A stretch of DNA of 64,000 bases. Origin: Deuterostichococcus epilithicus (taxonomy: Eukaryota > Chlorophyta > Trebouxiophyceae > Prasiolales > Stichococcaceae). A model generated the notes under the pieces. The model had not been told where the DNA came from, searched no databases, and saw nothing but the letters and a program-made list of their open reading frames with translations. Position 1 is the first letter of the stretch, and each line of letters begins with the position of its first letter. The DNA lies in contig JAVTLE010000014.1 of assembly GCA_033439295.1 (NCBI GenBank), positions 4,650,001 to 4,714,000 of the forward strand. Reading direction: 5' to 3'. Positions 10,568-23,800 of this stretch are shown here, one piece after another. The position numbers were made by a program, and so were the translations under genes.

Positions 10568-11841
10568 GTATCAGGACGAGCATGCCATGCCAGCTGCTGC
10601 ATGTTGCGACGTGTCATTCTGCTGTAGCCGTTTTCGCCACAGGGTGCTGCCCACGCCAGTGCTGTCATCCCTCGGCCGGCCGGATCAGCCACCTGGCTGC
10701 TCCCTTTCGACTGGTCCCTTTCGAGCGATCAAACTCGCGTCTCGCCCCCGGCGAACGCCCATTGTTCAATTTCGTTTCCAGTTTCTTAGTGCCTCAAGTG
10801 CTGCAGCACGTGCAACGCACGGGCATGCAGCGCACACCCATAAAGCCGGCTATTGTTCAGGTAGCAGATCTGAACCTAATCGTTAGAGCTGGAGTGTTTA
10901 TACCGGCAGCTTGAAGCTCATGTCCTGAATAAGCAGATTGCGTGGCCACGCTCCCTTCATTGAGGCTTGCGGTGCAGCGCAAGCCTCCAGGTGAAGGTGT
11001 CTGGGTTTGCGAGCCACACTCGATCTCCTTAAAGCAGGAACTCGAACTCCGGCCGTCCGCGAAGTTGCCGCGGCAGCGCCATCCGCCGGCAGCATGTGTC
11101 GATGCGCTGCAGCAGTGACACGCCTGGGGCGCCTCCCAATCCCCGCGGTGCCTGAGGATCAAGCCACACAGATAGCTCAAGCTGCAACTCGAGCTGCAAC
11201 ACCATGGCAGGTTCAGGAACTGCGTGTCATGAGATGAGTGCATGAGTGGTTGTGATGGTTTTGTGGGGTGGGTTTGAGTGGTGTGGGTTTAGTGCCAACA
11301 GGCAAAACGAAAAATGGGAGATACGGATCGTCAATGACAGCGCTCGGTGTTCTCTCTTAAAAGACGAGGAAAGCGTCCAGCAGCAGAGCTGACCTCGCCA
11401 TTGAGTTCAAGAGCGAGCAGCGCCGGTCAGCTCAGACGGAAATTTTGTGGTCCTGGTGGCTAGTTATATGTCCGGCGACCCAACATGCACGACAAAATGC
11501 ATGTTTGCATGCCCGACCGCCTGACGGTTCTGCATGCAAGAGCGTCACAACAGTTCGCACCGCCTGATGTCCGCTGATAGTCAAGAGCAAAGGGTGGTGC
11601 ACCTGAACGAAGTGGCGGGCGGCCTCTGTCAGCAGCTTGCCGCTCCGCAGCCCGCCAAGGAAGGCCGCCTGTGGCACAAGCTAAAACTCGTCAGTCACGA
11701 GGACGAGCAGCACGTAGATGGATAATGCTCAGAGCGGGCTCTGCCCAAACGTCCCGACCCATGCCGCTGTGCTTGTGGGTGCTCGTACGAGCGGGGACTA
11801 TGCCCGCACATCCTACACAGTGATCTATCTGCTTTATGACT
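10568..11841. other. Intergenic, downstream of the myosin gene
   Basis: Short frames on both strands. A minus-strand segment at about 11663-11598 (FLGGLRSGKLLTEAARHF) is bordered by CAG and GT and looks exon-like. It could be an extra 3' exon of the myosin gene or part of something else. I saw no other support for a gene. Confidence 0.4.
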
Positions 11842-14800
11842 TCATTGAGCAAATCCGCAGCCTGCAGAGTGCTCCCAGGCAGTGCTCCCAGGCACCTGCG
11901 AGTCCAGCAGCAGCTGGTCGTCGTCGTCGGCGGCCTGGCCGGCTGGCGCCGCCTCCACCGCCGCCTGCAGCGCACGCAGCAGCGGCAGCGTGCCGCCCTC
12001 ACCGCCCAGCCCTGCGATGCGTGGGACACCGTCAGCACGGTATCTTCCAGCGCCGAGGACCGCAGATGACGGGTTTGCTTCAGAACGGAGTTTCAGCACA
12101 CCGCCAGCGCATCACTGGTGGTCGTTCTGTCAGCGAGTCCCCTCGTCGCACATCTGTGGAACAGTTCTTGCTTCAAAAGCAGCACCCAGTGAGGCAACCC
12201 GGGTGTGGGGTCTCACCGACGGCCCAGTCGTCGTGGTGGTGCTCTGTGAGCTTGTACAGCTGCTGCAGCGTGAGGCCGGGCGCTGCCGCCCGCAGCGCCG
12301 GCACAACTTCGCCGCCGCGCCCCGCAATACGTGCCACCTCATCCTTGCCCTGCAGCGAAAACGGTATGCTCAGATGTGAGCATGCCACAACAGCAGCGCC
12401 GTCCAGTCTCCAGGAGTGAGGGGGTTGCTGCCACTGCACTGCAACTTGTCCTGGCCGTCAGCAAGGAGTCAAGCCACTGGCATGGTTCCACATCGTCCCA
12501 CACTGTTGGCACCATTGCATCGCCCCTGCTCAGCCAGACCCTGCGCAGGCTGGGCCTGGTGCCCGCCGCATGGTCGCAACCACAGCCGCCGAAGCCTGCA
12601 GCATTCCCAATGTGCCCCGAAACGCTCTACGACAGCAGCGCCGGATGCAACGGCAGCAACAGCGACAGGACAGCAGCACCTGCAGCAGGTAGGCGACGGC
12701 CTGCTGGCTGTGGTGCAGGCAGGCGGTGATGTCGGCGGGCGAGCCACACCAGGTGCGCCCGATGTGGCCCAGCCACGCCTTCACCACCGCCAGCCCCGCC
12801 TGCGAACGAAAGAGAATTAAGAAAAGTCAACTGATTGATGTCAGTAGAGAGGTTCCCGGCCATGCCCCAGCCACCGCCATCTTCAGGCGGAGGCCTCTTA
12901 GGCCCGGGCAGTGCTGAACGCTCGCTGCCATTGTGCCGTCACTTGACACCCAAAAACGCCAAAACAAGGCGCTTCAAGACAATGCGGGAACAATGCGGGA
13001 ACAATGCTGAAACATGCTGAAACAAGGCGCTGAAATGCGGGCGGCACCTGCAGCGCCTTGACGGCGGAGAGGGAGCAGCAGTCGCGGCGCAGCACCAGCG
13101 CGTTGAGCAGCTCGGCGTCCAGGTAGCACAGCGCACCGGCCACCACCGCCCGCACCGCCGTTGGCGGCGCGCCCTCCCCCCGCATCACCTCGATCACGTT
13201 GCTCAGCCCGCCCAGCAGGCCCTGCGAAGCGGGAAAGCAACGTAGGAGCTTCCCAGAAGAAGCGTTGCTGTAATGGGCGCTCACTTGTGGGCGGTCAAAG
13301 TCGAGACTGCTGCGACCAATGGGACGAGCTGAGCAGGCAGGCGGAAGCGGAGTGCGGAAGCTGGTGCTGACCGCTGCTGACGGCCGCCGCGCGCAGCGCA
13401 GCAGGGCGGCACATGGAGCAGAATTCTGGCTTTCCTCGGCAGCTGCTGGGCAGCCAGCTTCCGAGCTCTTGAAGTTTTGAAATTCTGTTTTATTTGTTAC
13501 ACAAAAAAGCTGCAAAAAAAAGGGCAGCGCACCTTCCACGGCGAGTTCATGAGGTTCTCGAAGGTGAGCGCCTCCTTGCCGCCCTCCGCCGCGCGCCGGT
13601 CCTCCCGCTTCTTGTCTGCAAATAAGGGTAACCAATGCGTGAACACCCCTGCTGCAAACGCCCAGCCAGGCCAGGTGTCAGCGGCCAGGGCCGGCGGCGG
13701 CATGACAGCGGCCAGAGCCGGCGGCGGCATAGCACGGCATCCTATTGCCGTGTTATGGTGTTCCCGCCCTGGTTGAGGTCGGCGAGTGGCGTTGGGAGTT
13801 CCTGACATCGAAGGGCAGTCCGCACCCTTGCATGGAATGGAGGCAGACCGCAACGCAGCCGAGTGCCACGGCAGAGGCATCCAGTGGTTTAATGGACTTG
13901 CGCCCTTGCCGACTGGTGGCTGCTGCCAGACATGCTGACATCTGTGCCACGATGAGCGGCTCGCGGCCCGCCAGCCGGTGCCTGAGTGAGCGCAGGTCCT
14001 CCCGCCTGAGGACATCCAGACAGGTCGCAGGTGAAACTTAAGGCCGCACCCGTCTTCTGCGCGCCGTCGACGAGCAGCTCGGTGACGGCCACCGGCATCA
14101 TCTCCGGCACCGAGGCCGCCAGCAGCTTGTGCAGGGCGCCGAAGTTGATGAGGTCGTCGCCCAGGCGGAACAGGTAGGCCGTGCCGCCGCGCTTGCCGAC
14201 GCCCCGCACCTGCGTGGAGGGGGTGCGGAAGTGGAGTGGTGCCTTGCAGCACGGAGCAGGCTGGACTGGGGACATTCACGCCGCGAACCGTTCCAGACCT
14301 GCACGTGGCAACTGTGGCGCCGTCCTGCCGGAACAGGTATGCTGTGTTGCGGCGCTTGCCTGCGCTGTGCAGCTGTGAAGGCGACAAACGGCCAGTATGC
14401 AGTGAACTTCTTGAGCAGGCCAGGCCAGAAACACGTTACTTCTGAGCTTTTGCCACCTGAAACTGGACATGAGATCCAGACGCAGAAGTTTTACTGCCTG
14501 GTTCAACTCTAGGCATGCCTCCTGACTCTTTGGAAACAGCTGGGGAGCCGCACCCCGCCTGTGCGATTCTTCACACGAACTGGTGCATGGGTTAGAGACC
14601 CAGTTGCAGAGGGAACGGTGCACGCCTCGAGCAAGGCGCCAAGCGCGAGGGTGATGGCTCAGCCTGTGCGGCTGCGCCACCAGACCGCTGCGGCGCCCAG
14701 TGTGCTGACGGAAGGTCAGGTATTGCCAGGTGCGGCTGTCCAGAGCTGCATCACACCTTGAGGAAGGCGCCCAGCGCCAGCGTGGTGGCCAGCCAGTAGG

Positions 14801-17800
14801 ACTGCGCCACCAGGCCGTCGCGCGTCGCCACCGCCACCACCTCGCCCAGCAGCAGGTGCGCCGCCGCCGTCACCTTTGTGTGCCACAAACACGACAACAT
14901 TGTGTAAACTGAACACTAAACCCGAGGAGGGATTGGTCAGTGCTACGATGCAGGACGTGTCTTCACAGCTGCGCAAGAGGTTGACGCACTCCGCGCAGGG
15001 GTGGCACCACGGCCGGGACCGGGTGCCCGTCTCGGGAAAGCAGCCGGCCGCAGACAACGGGTCACGGGGATTGTATCGAGGGGTTTAGGGTTCAGGGTCG
15101 AGGGCACCTCGGGCGGCGACCATACGCCGGCCCAGTGCATGAGCGTCTCGCCCAGCACCCAGGCAGCGACGTGCATGCCCACAGCGTCCGTGGGACGGGG
15201 CCCCCACACGATGTTGACGATCTGCAGCCGCCGGTGGACCACGCCTGCGGCGCAGAGGTTTCAGGGTTGAGTGTTTTCACACGCTTTCGGTGCCGCTTCG
15301 GCAGTCCTGCAGCGATTGCTGCTGCCATGATGGCAGCCTGAGACGACCCTGACAAACGTTGTCGGACGAACCGGGTGCGCATCCCAGGCAGCAGCAGCGC
15401 CGCCACCTTAGCTGCTGTGCAATGCCCCGTAGATATCCGTCCCACAAGCCCCCATAACTTCCTTGCTAGTTCCCGATCCTTTGATATTGTCGTAGCACGA
15501 GGCTGAGAAAGTCCCACCCGCGATGAGCAGTGTCAGCGGCTGCGACTTGTCCGGACCCAGCTGCGTCGCAGCCGCCGCGGCGCCCGTGCCGGCGAGCGGC
15601 AGCGGTGGCGCCGCCCTCGCCGCGCCGCCTGCGGGTCGCAGCACAATGGCATGGCGTCAACCGCGCCCCCGCATGGCGACCTATGTGACTGACACAGCCC
15701 AAGCGAGTCCGAGCGACGCACACTTTGTGAGCCGGAGGGAACCAAGCGCCAAACCAACCATGCCATCAGGCCTTCCAACGCCGGGCCCGCCTCGTGCTGG
15801 GAGGCCCCCAGGCGGCAGGCACCATGCTGCCCGCAGCCCCGGCAGCACTTCACAGCCCTCACGGCAGCTCCCACCGTTGATGGGCGGCGGCGCGCCGGGC
15901 GCAGAGTGCTTGAGCGCCGTCCGCAGCTGACCCTCCCGCTCGGAGGTCTCCCGCAGCTGCCCCTCCAGCGCCGCGCTGCGCTTGCTCATGTTGACCAGCT
16001 GTGCAGAAAGGCGCACAGGGATCCGGTCATGGAATTCACCAGGACGGAATGCACTATGAAATGCGCCCCGTGCTTTGCGGCCTTGCCTTGTGGCGCGCCC
16101 CGCAGCCGCCCGCCCCACCAGCTGCGCTTGCGCAGGCCCACAAGCTGCAGTCGCACGCATCCTTCCGCCCATGTCGCTTCGCAACACCCAGTCTCCCCGG
16201 CGGGGGGACCACCGCGCCGCAGCTGCCCCTTGCCCGAGGGCACCGGCCGCGGCTTGAGCGGCTGAGTGAGAAGGGGATGCGCAAGCTGGGCAGCAGTGAA
16301 GTGAGGAAAGAGGAGCTGGAATGGCCGAAGTGCGCACCCGTGCCCCCAGCTGCACGTTCTTGGTGGACGACTCGGACAGCTCCGCCACCTTGGCCGCGAC
16401 GGCCGCCTCCAGCTCCGCCAGCCGCGCCGCTACTGCGTCGCGCAGCCCTGCGACCTCGTCCTGCGCGGCACGTCACGGAGGTTTTGAGGCTTGGCCAGTG
16501 GGAGGCAGCACGAGATGCTGTGGGACGGCATGACCGTCGCCACCTCCACCATCATTTGGGTCGTCACCATGTCGCGCGGCCCCGCCAGCCTGTGGTGTAT
16601 GAGGAGGTCGCTGGCGTTGGGCACGCCACAAGACGCTGGAAGGCCCCCAGCCAGCCATGCCAAGCCCTTTGAGCTCTGGCCACGGCGCTGTGCAGGCGGC
16701 CTGTGCCACACACGCAGCGGCGACACTTCGGCGCATCGAGGCATTGCATTAAGCACCAGCACAAGAGCAGAGGCCAACAGAGGTCGAGGTCCCGTCGCCC
16801 GCCGGTGAGCATCCTGAAAGAGACCCTTAAGACACAGTGCGCAGAGTTGCAAGACCGACTTCATGGATGAACCCGCCTGCCACGGCCGCACATGGCATGG
16901 TCTCATGTGCCTCCCCCGTGCCGCTCCGCGTATGTCCTTTAGCCGAGCGAGCGCAAAGGGCCGGCAGCCCTTTCTGAGGCCCCAGGACGCCTGCTTTGGC
17001 TCAAACCTCAGGAGACGCCTCCTTTGGCTCAGAACTCCACAGGCACCTCCCCCATCATGCAATGTCACTTAAACTGCCGCTTGAGGGTCGCGTCCTGACC
17101 CTAGACCCTCAAACCCCTGTGGCTCACCCGCGCCGCCGAGCGCGCGTCCTCCAGCTGCGAGTGCAGCAGGTCCTGGAGCGCCTCCACCTCCGAGTTCAGC
17201 GCCTGGATGGCGGCGTCCTTGGCTGCGAACTCGCGCTGGTACTCCTGCGCCGCGGCTTGCACCTGCGCGTGTCTCGCACAGCCAGGGTCGGACGCCACAT
17301 GCAAGCCTAGATCTCGTCGAGTGTAGCGCCTGGATTGCAGCGTCTCTAGCCAAGTATCACTGTGACCCCCTTGGGCTGCCGCTTGTACCTGCACTTCGCA
17401 CTATTCCCCAGGAGGGCAGCATATTGCAGCCGTGCCAACTAGTCAACTGCTGCCAGAACGTGGGAAGCTTTGGATACGAGAATGATGCAGTGGCACGTGC
17501 AACTTGCATGCGCTTGTTCGGAGAAAATCGAGCATATGAGAGTATCATTCGCGGTACCCGAAATGCAGTCAGAGGGTCGGCATCAACATGACGCGCCTGT
17601 TCCCAGAGCTTGGCGTTGGCGGCTTCCTTGGCCTTGGACTTTGCGATGAGGGCGCGGGCCTCCCCCGCTATGGCCTGCTGCTGCCCCTGCAGCCGCCGCA
17701 CCTGCGCGACGGGATGAAATTTTGTGAGCAGAATGGCAGCATAGAACTTGCTATGGCCTGCTGCTGCCCCTGCAGCCGCCGCACCTGCGCGGCAGGTGCG

Positions 17801-20800
17801 AAAAGCCTGTCAGCGGGGTGGCAGCACAGGCCGCAGCAGCGCGCCGCGGCAAATGGCCAGCAAGTGGCCGATCCTTGCCAAGGCACACAGCCCGGCTGCT
17901 GTTGCAGCGTGCAGTGAGCGTGCAGAAGCGAGGGTTCTGCGGTCCGATCCAGGTGCCCGCGGCGGCCGCCTTCCACAGCCGCCCGGAGCTTTGGCCAGCT
18001 ACGCTGTGGGACACCCGGCTCAGCTGCCGCCGATCCAGGTGCTGTGGAACGCAGGGCCACATCCCTGCAGCCTGCGAGTGCCCTGCAGCGCGGCTGACTG
18101 CGCAACAGCACCGGCCCGTTCCGCTGCGCTCCACACCCACGCAGCCCTGCACACGGCTCCTGAACCCCGCGGCGGCACACCCCAGCAGCTGCTTCCATAT
18201 ATGTTTTCTAGGATTCGTGAATTCAAGGAGGACAACCGAATATTGAAAGAACCAAAAACGTGTCAACCTCCTCCTGCAGCGCGGACTCCCTCGCCTCCGC
18301 GTCGGCTCGCCCCCTGCGCGCCACCTCCAGCTCCGCGGCCAGCGCCGCGGACGCCGCCGCCTGCGCCGCGCCCACCGCCGCGCGCGCCTCCGCGGCGTGG
18401 GCCGCCTCAGCGGCCGCCGCCGCCGGCACCGTGTCCTGGTTGCGGAGTTCAGGGTTTAGGGACGCGGAGCGGCCATCAGGTGCTTGTTTGTCCAACACTT
18501 CCGTCGACACGGAGTGCCAAACAACTCACGCCTCTCAGTGTGGGCTCCCTGCCTCCCGAGCCACCGCCGCCAGCACGGAGTTCCAGGACACCCATCGAAC
18601 ATGTGAGCGGTCAGCCGCCTGTGCATGCTTCGTCCGCACCTGGAATCAATGTTTACTGGCAATCTAACAGCACCCGACAGCCGGCAAACGGCAGCTCAGT
18701 GTTCTGTGTAATCAGTGGTCATCAGCAAGTTGTCAGCAAGCTGTGCCACAGGCAACGCTTGGAGCATCCGATCCGTGGGCCCTGCACAGTCAAATGTCAC
18801 CAAACAGTTGTCAAGTTCGCAAGAGTGCCGGAACCTCTGTAGCAGTCCACGAGTAGAGGAGAAAGAGAAGGAATCTGATGCTCGCCTCCAGCTGTGCGCG
18901 GCTGGCATCCAACTGCACGCGGGCGGCGTCAAGCTCCGCCAGCAGCCGCGCGTTGGCGGCGTCAGAGGCGTCGGCGCGTGCCGCCTCCGCCGCACGCTTG
19001 CTTTTCCAGGCGCCCACCTCCGCCTGTAGGTGTGGAGGTCGCATGCCAGAGTGGGTGAGATGATCGATGTTGCATCGTTTTTACAGGGCGCAGAGCTTGG
19101 GTCGTTGGCAGTTTGACGAGAACTCGTGCACTGAAGTATTGAACAGCACTGGCACATGGCCGCGGCCCTTGACAATGGTCCGACCACGCATGGGTGCACA
19201 TCAGAAACGGGAGCATGCCCGTGCCCGAGGCAGCAGACGCAGGCGAAAAATGCAGTGCACGAAAATTGAAGTTCAGAAGTGTCGGGGGTGCTGACCCGCA
19301 GCAGGTCGCGCTCGCCGGCGAGCGCATCGCGGTCCGCCAGCAGCGTGCGCCACTTCTGCGCCTCCGCCCGCATCGCCGTCGCCTGGGGGAACAATGAGCC
19401 CGCCAGCAGTCAGAGTGGGGGCGGCTCCGCGTCAGGAGGCCGGGCCGCTTCAGTGGCGACTGGCATTGCCGCAGGCGTCGACTTCAGGGAGGCCAGCAGG
19501 GCGGCCGCGACGGCAACGAGCTGAGGAGAGCTCTCAGGTGAGCGCTGCAAGCAAGACAGCCCAGTAGCAACAACCTCGCAATGGGCAGACAGCTGTGCCA
19601 TCTAGTTTGTAGTTTGTCACGGCAGAAGTTCCACCTTGCGCCGCGCCAGCACCCGGCGCGCGTACTTCTGCGCGACGACTGCCGCGGCGGTGGCCGCCGC
19701 GGCTGCCGGGGCGGGCNNGGGGGCGCGGCGGCCGGCTTCCGTTTCCCGCCGGAAGCGCGCCCGCTGCTGGTGCATGCGCACCCACGACTGGATGGTCGTC
19801 GCCCGCTTGTTCCTGCCAAAGAAAAGCAACATGTTTGCAAGCGTGCGCCAGAGTCTGCGGGGCCTGAGTCGGCGGCAGGATCGGCTGCAAAGTGAAGGGA
19901 CTGGCGGGCTGCCGCTTCGGGCTTGTGCAAGACGCCACCGTGCAGCCTTCGCCTCGCTGCTGCGCGCGAATGGGGTGACCCATTGACGGTGACGCCCTCG
20001 CGCGCCTCTGCGGTCGGGACACAGCAGCATCTGGGCGTGCCGCCGTTTGACACACGAATGGTTGAGTCAAGGGACGCATACCTGATGGCGGTGTGGTAGG
20101 CGGCCACGGCGGCATGGCGGCGCCAGTGCTTCTGCAGCACCACGGCGGCGCGCTCCCGCCGGACCGCCGCAGCCCGCTGCCGCCCGGCGTGGCCGCGCCA
20201 TGCAGCCTGCGAACAATACAAGGCATCAGGCTCCAAGCACTGCGGACCAGTGCATCGCAGCCAGTTGCAAGCAGGTGCAGACCCTGACAGTCTGGCTGGT
20301 CGTGGCCATGAATGATGGCGGTGGATGTCCACATCACGACAGGTGCACATGCATGTGCAGGCGGCTTCTCGGGTGCAGTTTCGTGTGATATCACCCACAG
20401 GCTCTGCCGGGCTGCAGGATGCAGGTTCAACTCATCGCAACATTTTCCGCTGCGAGCTCCGCATCCGTGCCAAGCGGATGCATCAGCCATGGACTGGCAA
20501 GCCACATCCGACGGGCGGCAGCACAACTGACACCCACGGCGCAGGCCAGCAACAAACGGGAAGAGCACATTCGGCCAGATGATTGATGGGCGCGAACCTG
20601 GATGACCACAGCGGCCGCCTTCTGGTGTGCGAACGTGCGGCGCTGCAGCAGGCCGCGCCACGACGCCTGGAGCCGCGTGATGAGCTCCGTCACCCGCCGG
20701 CTGCGTGCCGCCTGCATCCAGCAGATGAAGGTGCCGGCCCCGACGAGGCGATGGCACCGAGGTGTGGCGCACCGGAAAGGCAGTGGCGCCCGGCGGTGGC

Positions 20801-23800
20801 GGTCGCAGCGGGGCAAGCAGACAGCGCAGGTGCGGGTGCAGCGAAACAGAGTAGGAGCACAGTCCAAGCCTTGTCCCTGCGTGAGCATCGACCGCAGCCT
20901 GCAATGCGCAGAGGCTCCATATGCCGGTATGCAGGCAGGGGGTGCGATCCTCGATCCCTGATCCGAGACGTGCTTTTCTGTTCCCTGACAAAGGCGCGCA
21001 CCTCCAGCGCCGCCAGCTGCCCGGCGCGCAGAAAGGCTCGTGTCTTGCCGATCTGCCAGCCGGCGAGGCCTGACAGCGTCAGCACCTGCCGGCACACCTC
21101 GCCTGCCTCCTGCATCAGGTGGGTGCAGGGTTCGGGACACAGCAGCCGCTGGTCAGCGTCGGTGCACAAGCTGAGCACGGCCGATATCCACCGCCCTGGC
21201 AGTTGAGGTTGGGGAAGTCTAGTGGGCGCACATCCGAGCCCACCAGTTAAGATCCGATGGGCCTGGGCGCCATTTCGTTCTGCCCAGGTTGACACCGTCT
21301 ACGCAGACGGGTTGTCATGTGCCATGAACCTGATCTCCGAGTGCATCCCATGAACGTGATCTCGATTGCATCCGAAAGCGTGCGGTCAGCACCTCGTCAC
21401 TCATGTCAGCAATGACGGCGCCGGCGGCGGCGCCCCGCAGCAGCAGCTTGTAGCGCTGCGCGAACGGGCGGATGGCCTTGCGCGTGGGGAAACCTGTGCG
21501 CACGAAGCAACTCGTCATGCCCCCGTCCGCTGTGGTGATCAGCACAGCCCTGGATAGCCTCTTCTGCAGATCAGTCCTCCAGGTTCTTCTGGAGGCTATA
21601 TGCGAACAGACCACATGCGGCAACAGAAAAACAGGAACCGTCTGCATGAGCCGAGGGCGTAGTCTCAGGCTTCAGGACTGCGCACGAGTGCAGGTGATGC
21701 GGACGGCCTCCAGAACGCCACCGCCCGCGCACAGATGCTCCCGCAGCTTCACTGCTCACGAAATAAACCACCAACCACAGGGGGCACGGGCAGTGAGGTA
21801 GTCAGGGGTGCCACGCACCGGCGCAGGCGATGCGGACAGCCTCCAGAACACCGCCGGCGCGCAGCTGCTCCAGCGCCATGGTGCCGTCCCACTGCCCTGG
21901 CACGCCCCCGGGGTTGGGCTTGATGCATCTGCGGGTCGCTGCAAGTATATTTGCGACATGGTTGTACACTTGTGTGGCTGACGCAGCTGGGGCACTGCGC
22001 GAGCTCAGGTCTTCCAGTGGCATGCAGCATGTGGCCTTTGCCGCCGTGCTGTCCCAACCCAAGCGCTGACCTGCACGATGTTGAGCTTAACGCATAGCGA
22101 CCTCAGATCCTGAACAAAGAGACCGGCTGTGGCTCACCTAAGCCATAGAGCTAGCACATATAGTGCACAGTCTTTTCGCACCTGACGTAGTGCGGCTGGC
22201 AGGCGGACAGCGTGGCCATGAGGCCCTTGAGCTGGCCGCGGAACTGGGCGCCCACTGAGTTGAGCTTGAACGCCGAGCGGCGGCCCGGCGCCGCCGCCTC
22301 CGCCCCCGCATCCGCGCCCAGCTCCCTGCACGGGGTTGTCAATAAGTAGAAGCTAGGTTCATGCTGACAAGTAAGGAAATGCAGTCAACTAAGGGAGGCA
22401 GGGACAACCATTCGGCCCTGCCCAGGCCTCGAGCGAGACGCCGGCTCGGAAGAGGCCAGCAGGCGACCAGCTGACAGGCAGCCCGGCGCGAGCCGGCCAG
22501 GTGCTGAGGCAGGCGTCAACGTTCCTGTTGCCGCCACGGTCACTGACTCTCACACACACGAGTCAGCGGCGGCCGGCACCTGACAAAGTGGGAGGCGGAG
22601 TTTCGGATGAGCGCCGCGTGCTCCGCCACCACAAAGTCCTTGTTTTTGTCCAGCAGCGCCTCCGTGGAGTACACCACCTGGCAGGGGTCACCGGAATGAT
22701 CAGAAATAGTTATTCAACGTTGTAGGCCGCAGCTGCGAGGCAGGTTACTGGCCGTTGCCAGTTCTTTTCCACGGCGCATGTTGTGGAAGTTTGTGCAACT
22801 GGCAGGGGCCAGCCGGTATGACAATGCTTACATGAGCCGAAGCTGACAAGCGTGGCTCGGCCACCACAAAGGCGAGAAGAACAAGACGAGCAAGGACACC
22901 AGTAGTCCTTTGTTTCGTCCAGCGGCATTTGTGGAATGCACCACCTCCGGCCGCATTTCTTTGTCTAGACGTCAGAAAACCCACTCAGGAAGCAGCCACG
23001 GCATCACCATGCATACTCCATCACGCGCTTGACGGCTCAGCCGCCGGCTTGCGGACATTTCCGTCGCCTGACAACCCCCCAGTGAGCACATGTGCGGCAT
23101 TGCGCCTGCTGACGGCAAGGGTGCCTAGAAAGAGAAAATGAAAGCTTGTGCACCTGACCGGCATAGTGGTCGACGCTGAAGGCATGCGGCGGGCGCTTGG
23201 GGGCACTGAAGCACGGCTGCCCTGCCAGCCGCTTGCGGATCGTGTGCGCCAGGTCCTGCGACAGCAGTGCGCATGGGGTTTGGGAGATGCTCGTGGTCAT
23301 GTGAATGGCTGTCGATTGAGACTGGAGAGCACCAGCGTCAAGGGAGCAACTGCCGCTTCACGAGAAGACCCGACTGGGAAAGGTCACAGCGACAGCGCTC
23401 GAAGTTGGCCTCGATCAAGTGCGAGTTGGCAGCTTTGGCGTGAACGAGTGTCCAGCTGAGGGGGGCGGAAGTCGTGCACAGCACGGAAGAACCCCTGCCT
23501 GATGAGTAGCTCACACAGTGCGCTGAGCCTCATGAATGAGTGGGAATGCAACCAGCGCTGCGACTGTTCGACAGGGCGCAGCGACCGTGCTGCAACAAGC
23601 CCTGCAAACCTGCCTGATAGGTGGCACGCGCAATGCGGTTGGCCTCGTCGATGAGCGGGAACACGCCGAGCGCCGCCGCCGGCCCTGACCCGCCCTCCAG
23701 CAGGTCCAGTGTCTCCTGGTTGTCGATGAAATCCACGTAGCTCCACTTGATGCCCTCGCGCACGTACTCCTCTTGCTCTCCCTGCAGCCAGAACAGGGCT

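Larger units (their letters stand above)
11842..15620 (-). other. Myosin globular tail (DIL domain) exons
   Basis: Cargo-binding tail. Exons align in order with the plant class XI/myosin V tail: about 15245-15110 ([16 protein letters not shown], matching PVAACVIYKCLLHW), 14875-14765 ([14 protein letters not shown], matching YWLSNASTLLLLLQ), 14215-14050, 13615-13530 ([13 protein letters not shown]), 13222-13045 ([15 protein letters not shown], matching LFNSLLLRRECCSFS), 12803-12690 ([20 protein letters not shown]), 12350-12215 ([17 protein letters not shown], matching LSIQQLYRISTMYWDD) and about 12045-11842. The comparison sequences are remembered family consensus, not search results. Confidence 0.78.

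Noticed and set aside
15440-15700. Possible further snRNA after CCCCCATAACTTCC at 15446
   Set aside because: It resembles the snRNA upstream element, but no Sm site or known snRNA sequence follows at the right distance, and it lies within the myosin gene.
19534-20991. 485-codon minus-strand open frame over the myosin neck
   Set aside because: The IQ motifs lie in different frames of the same exons with clean splice borders; this frame simply runs through GC-rich exons and introns.
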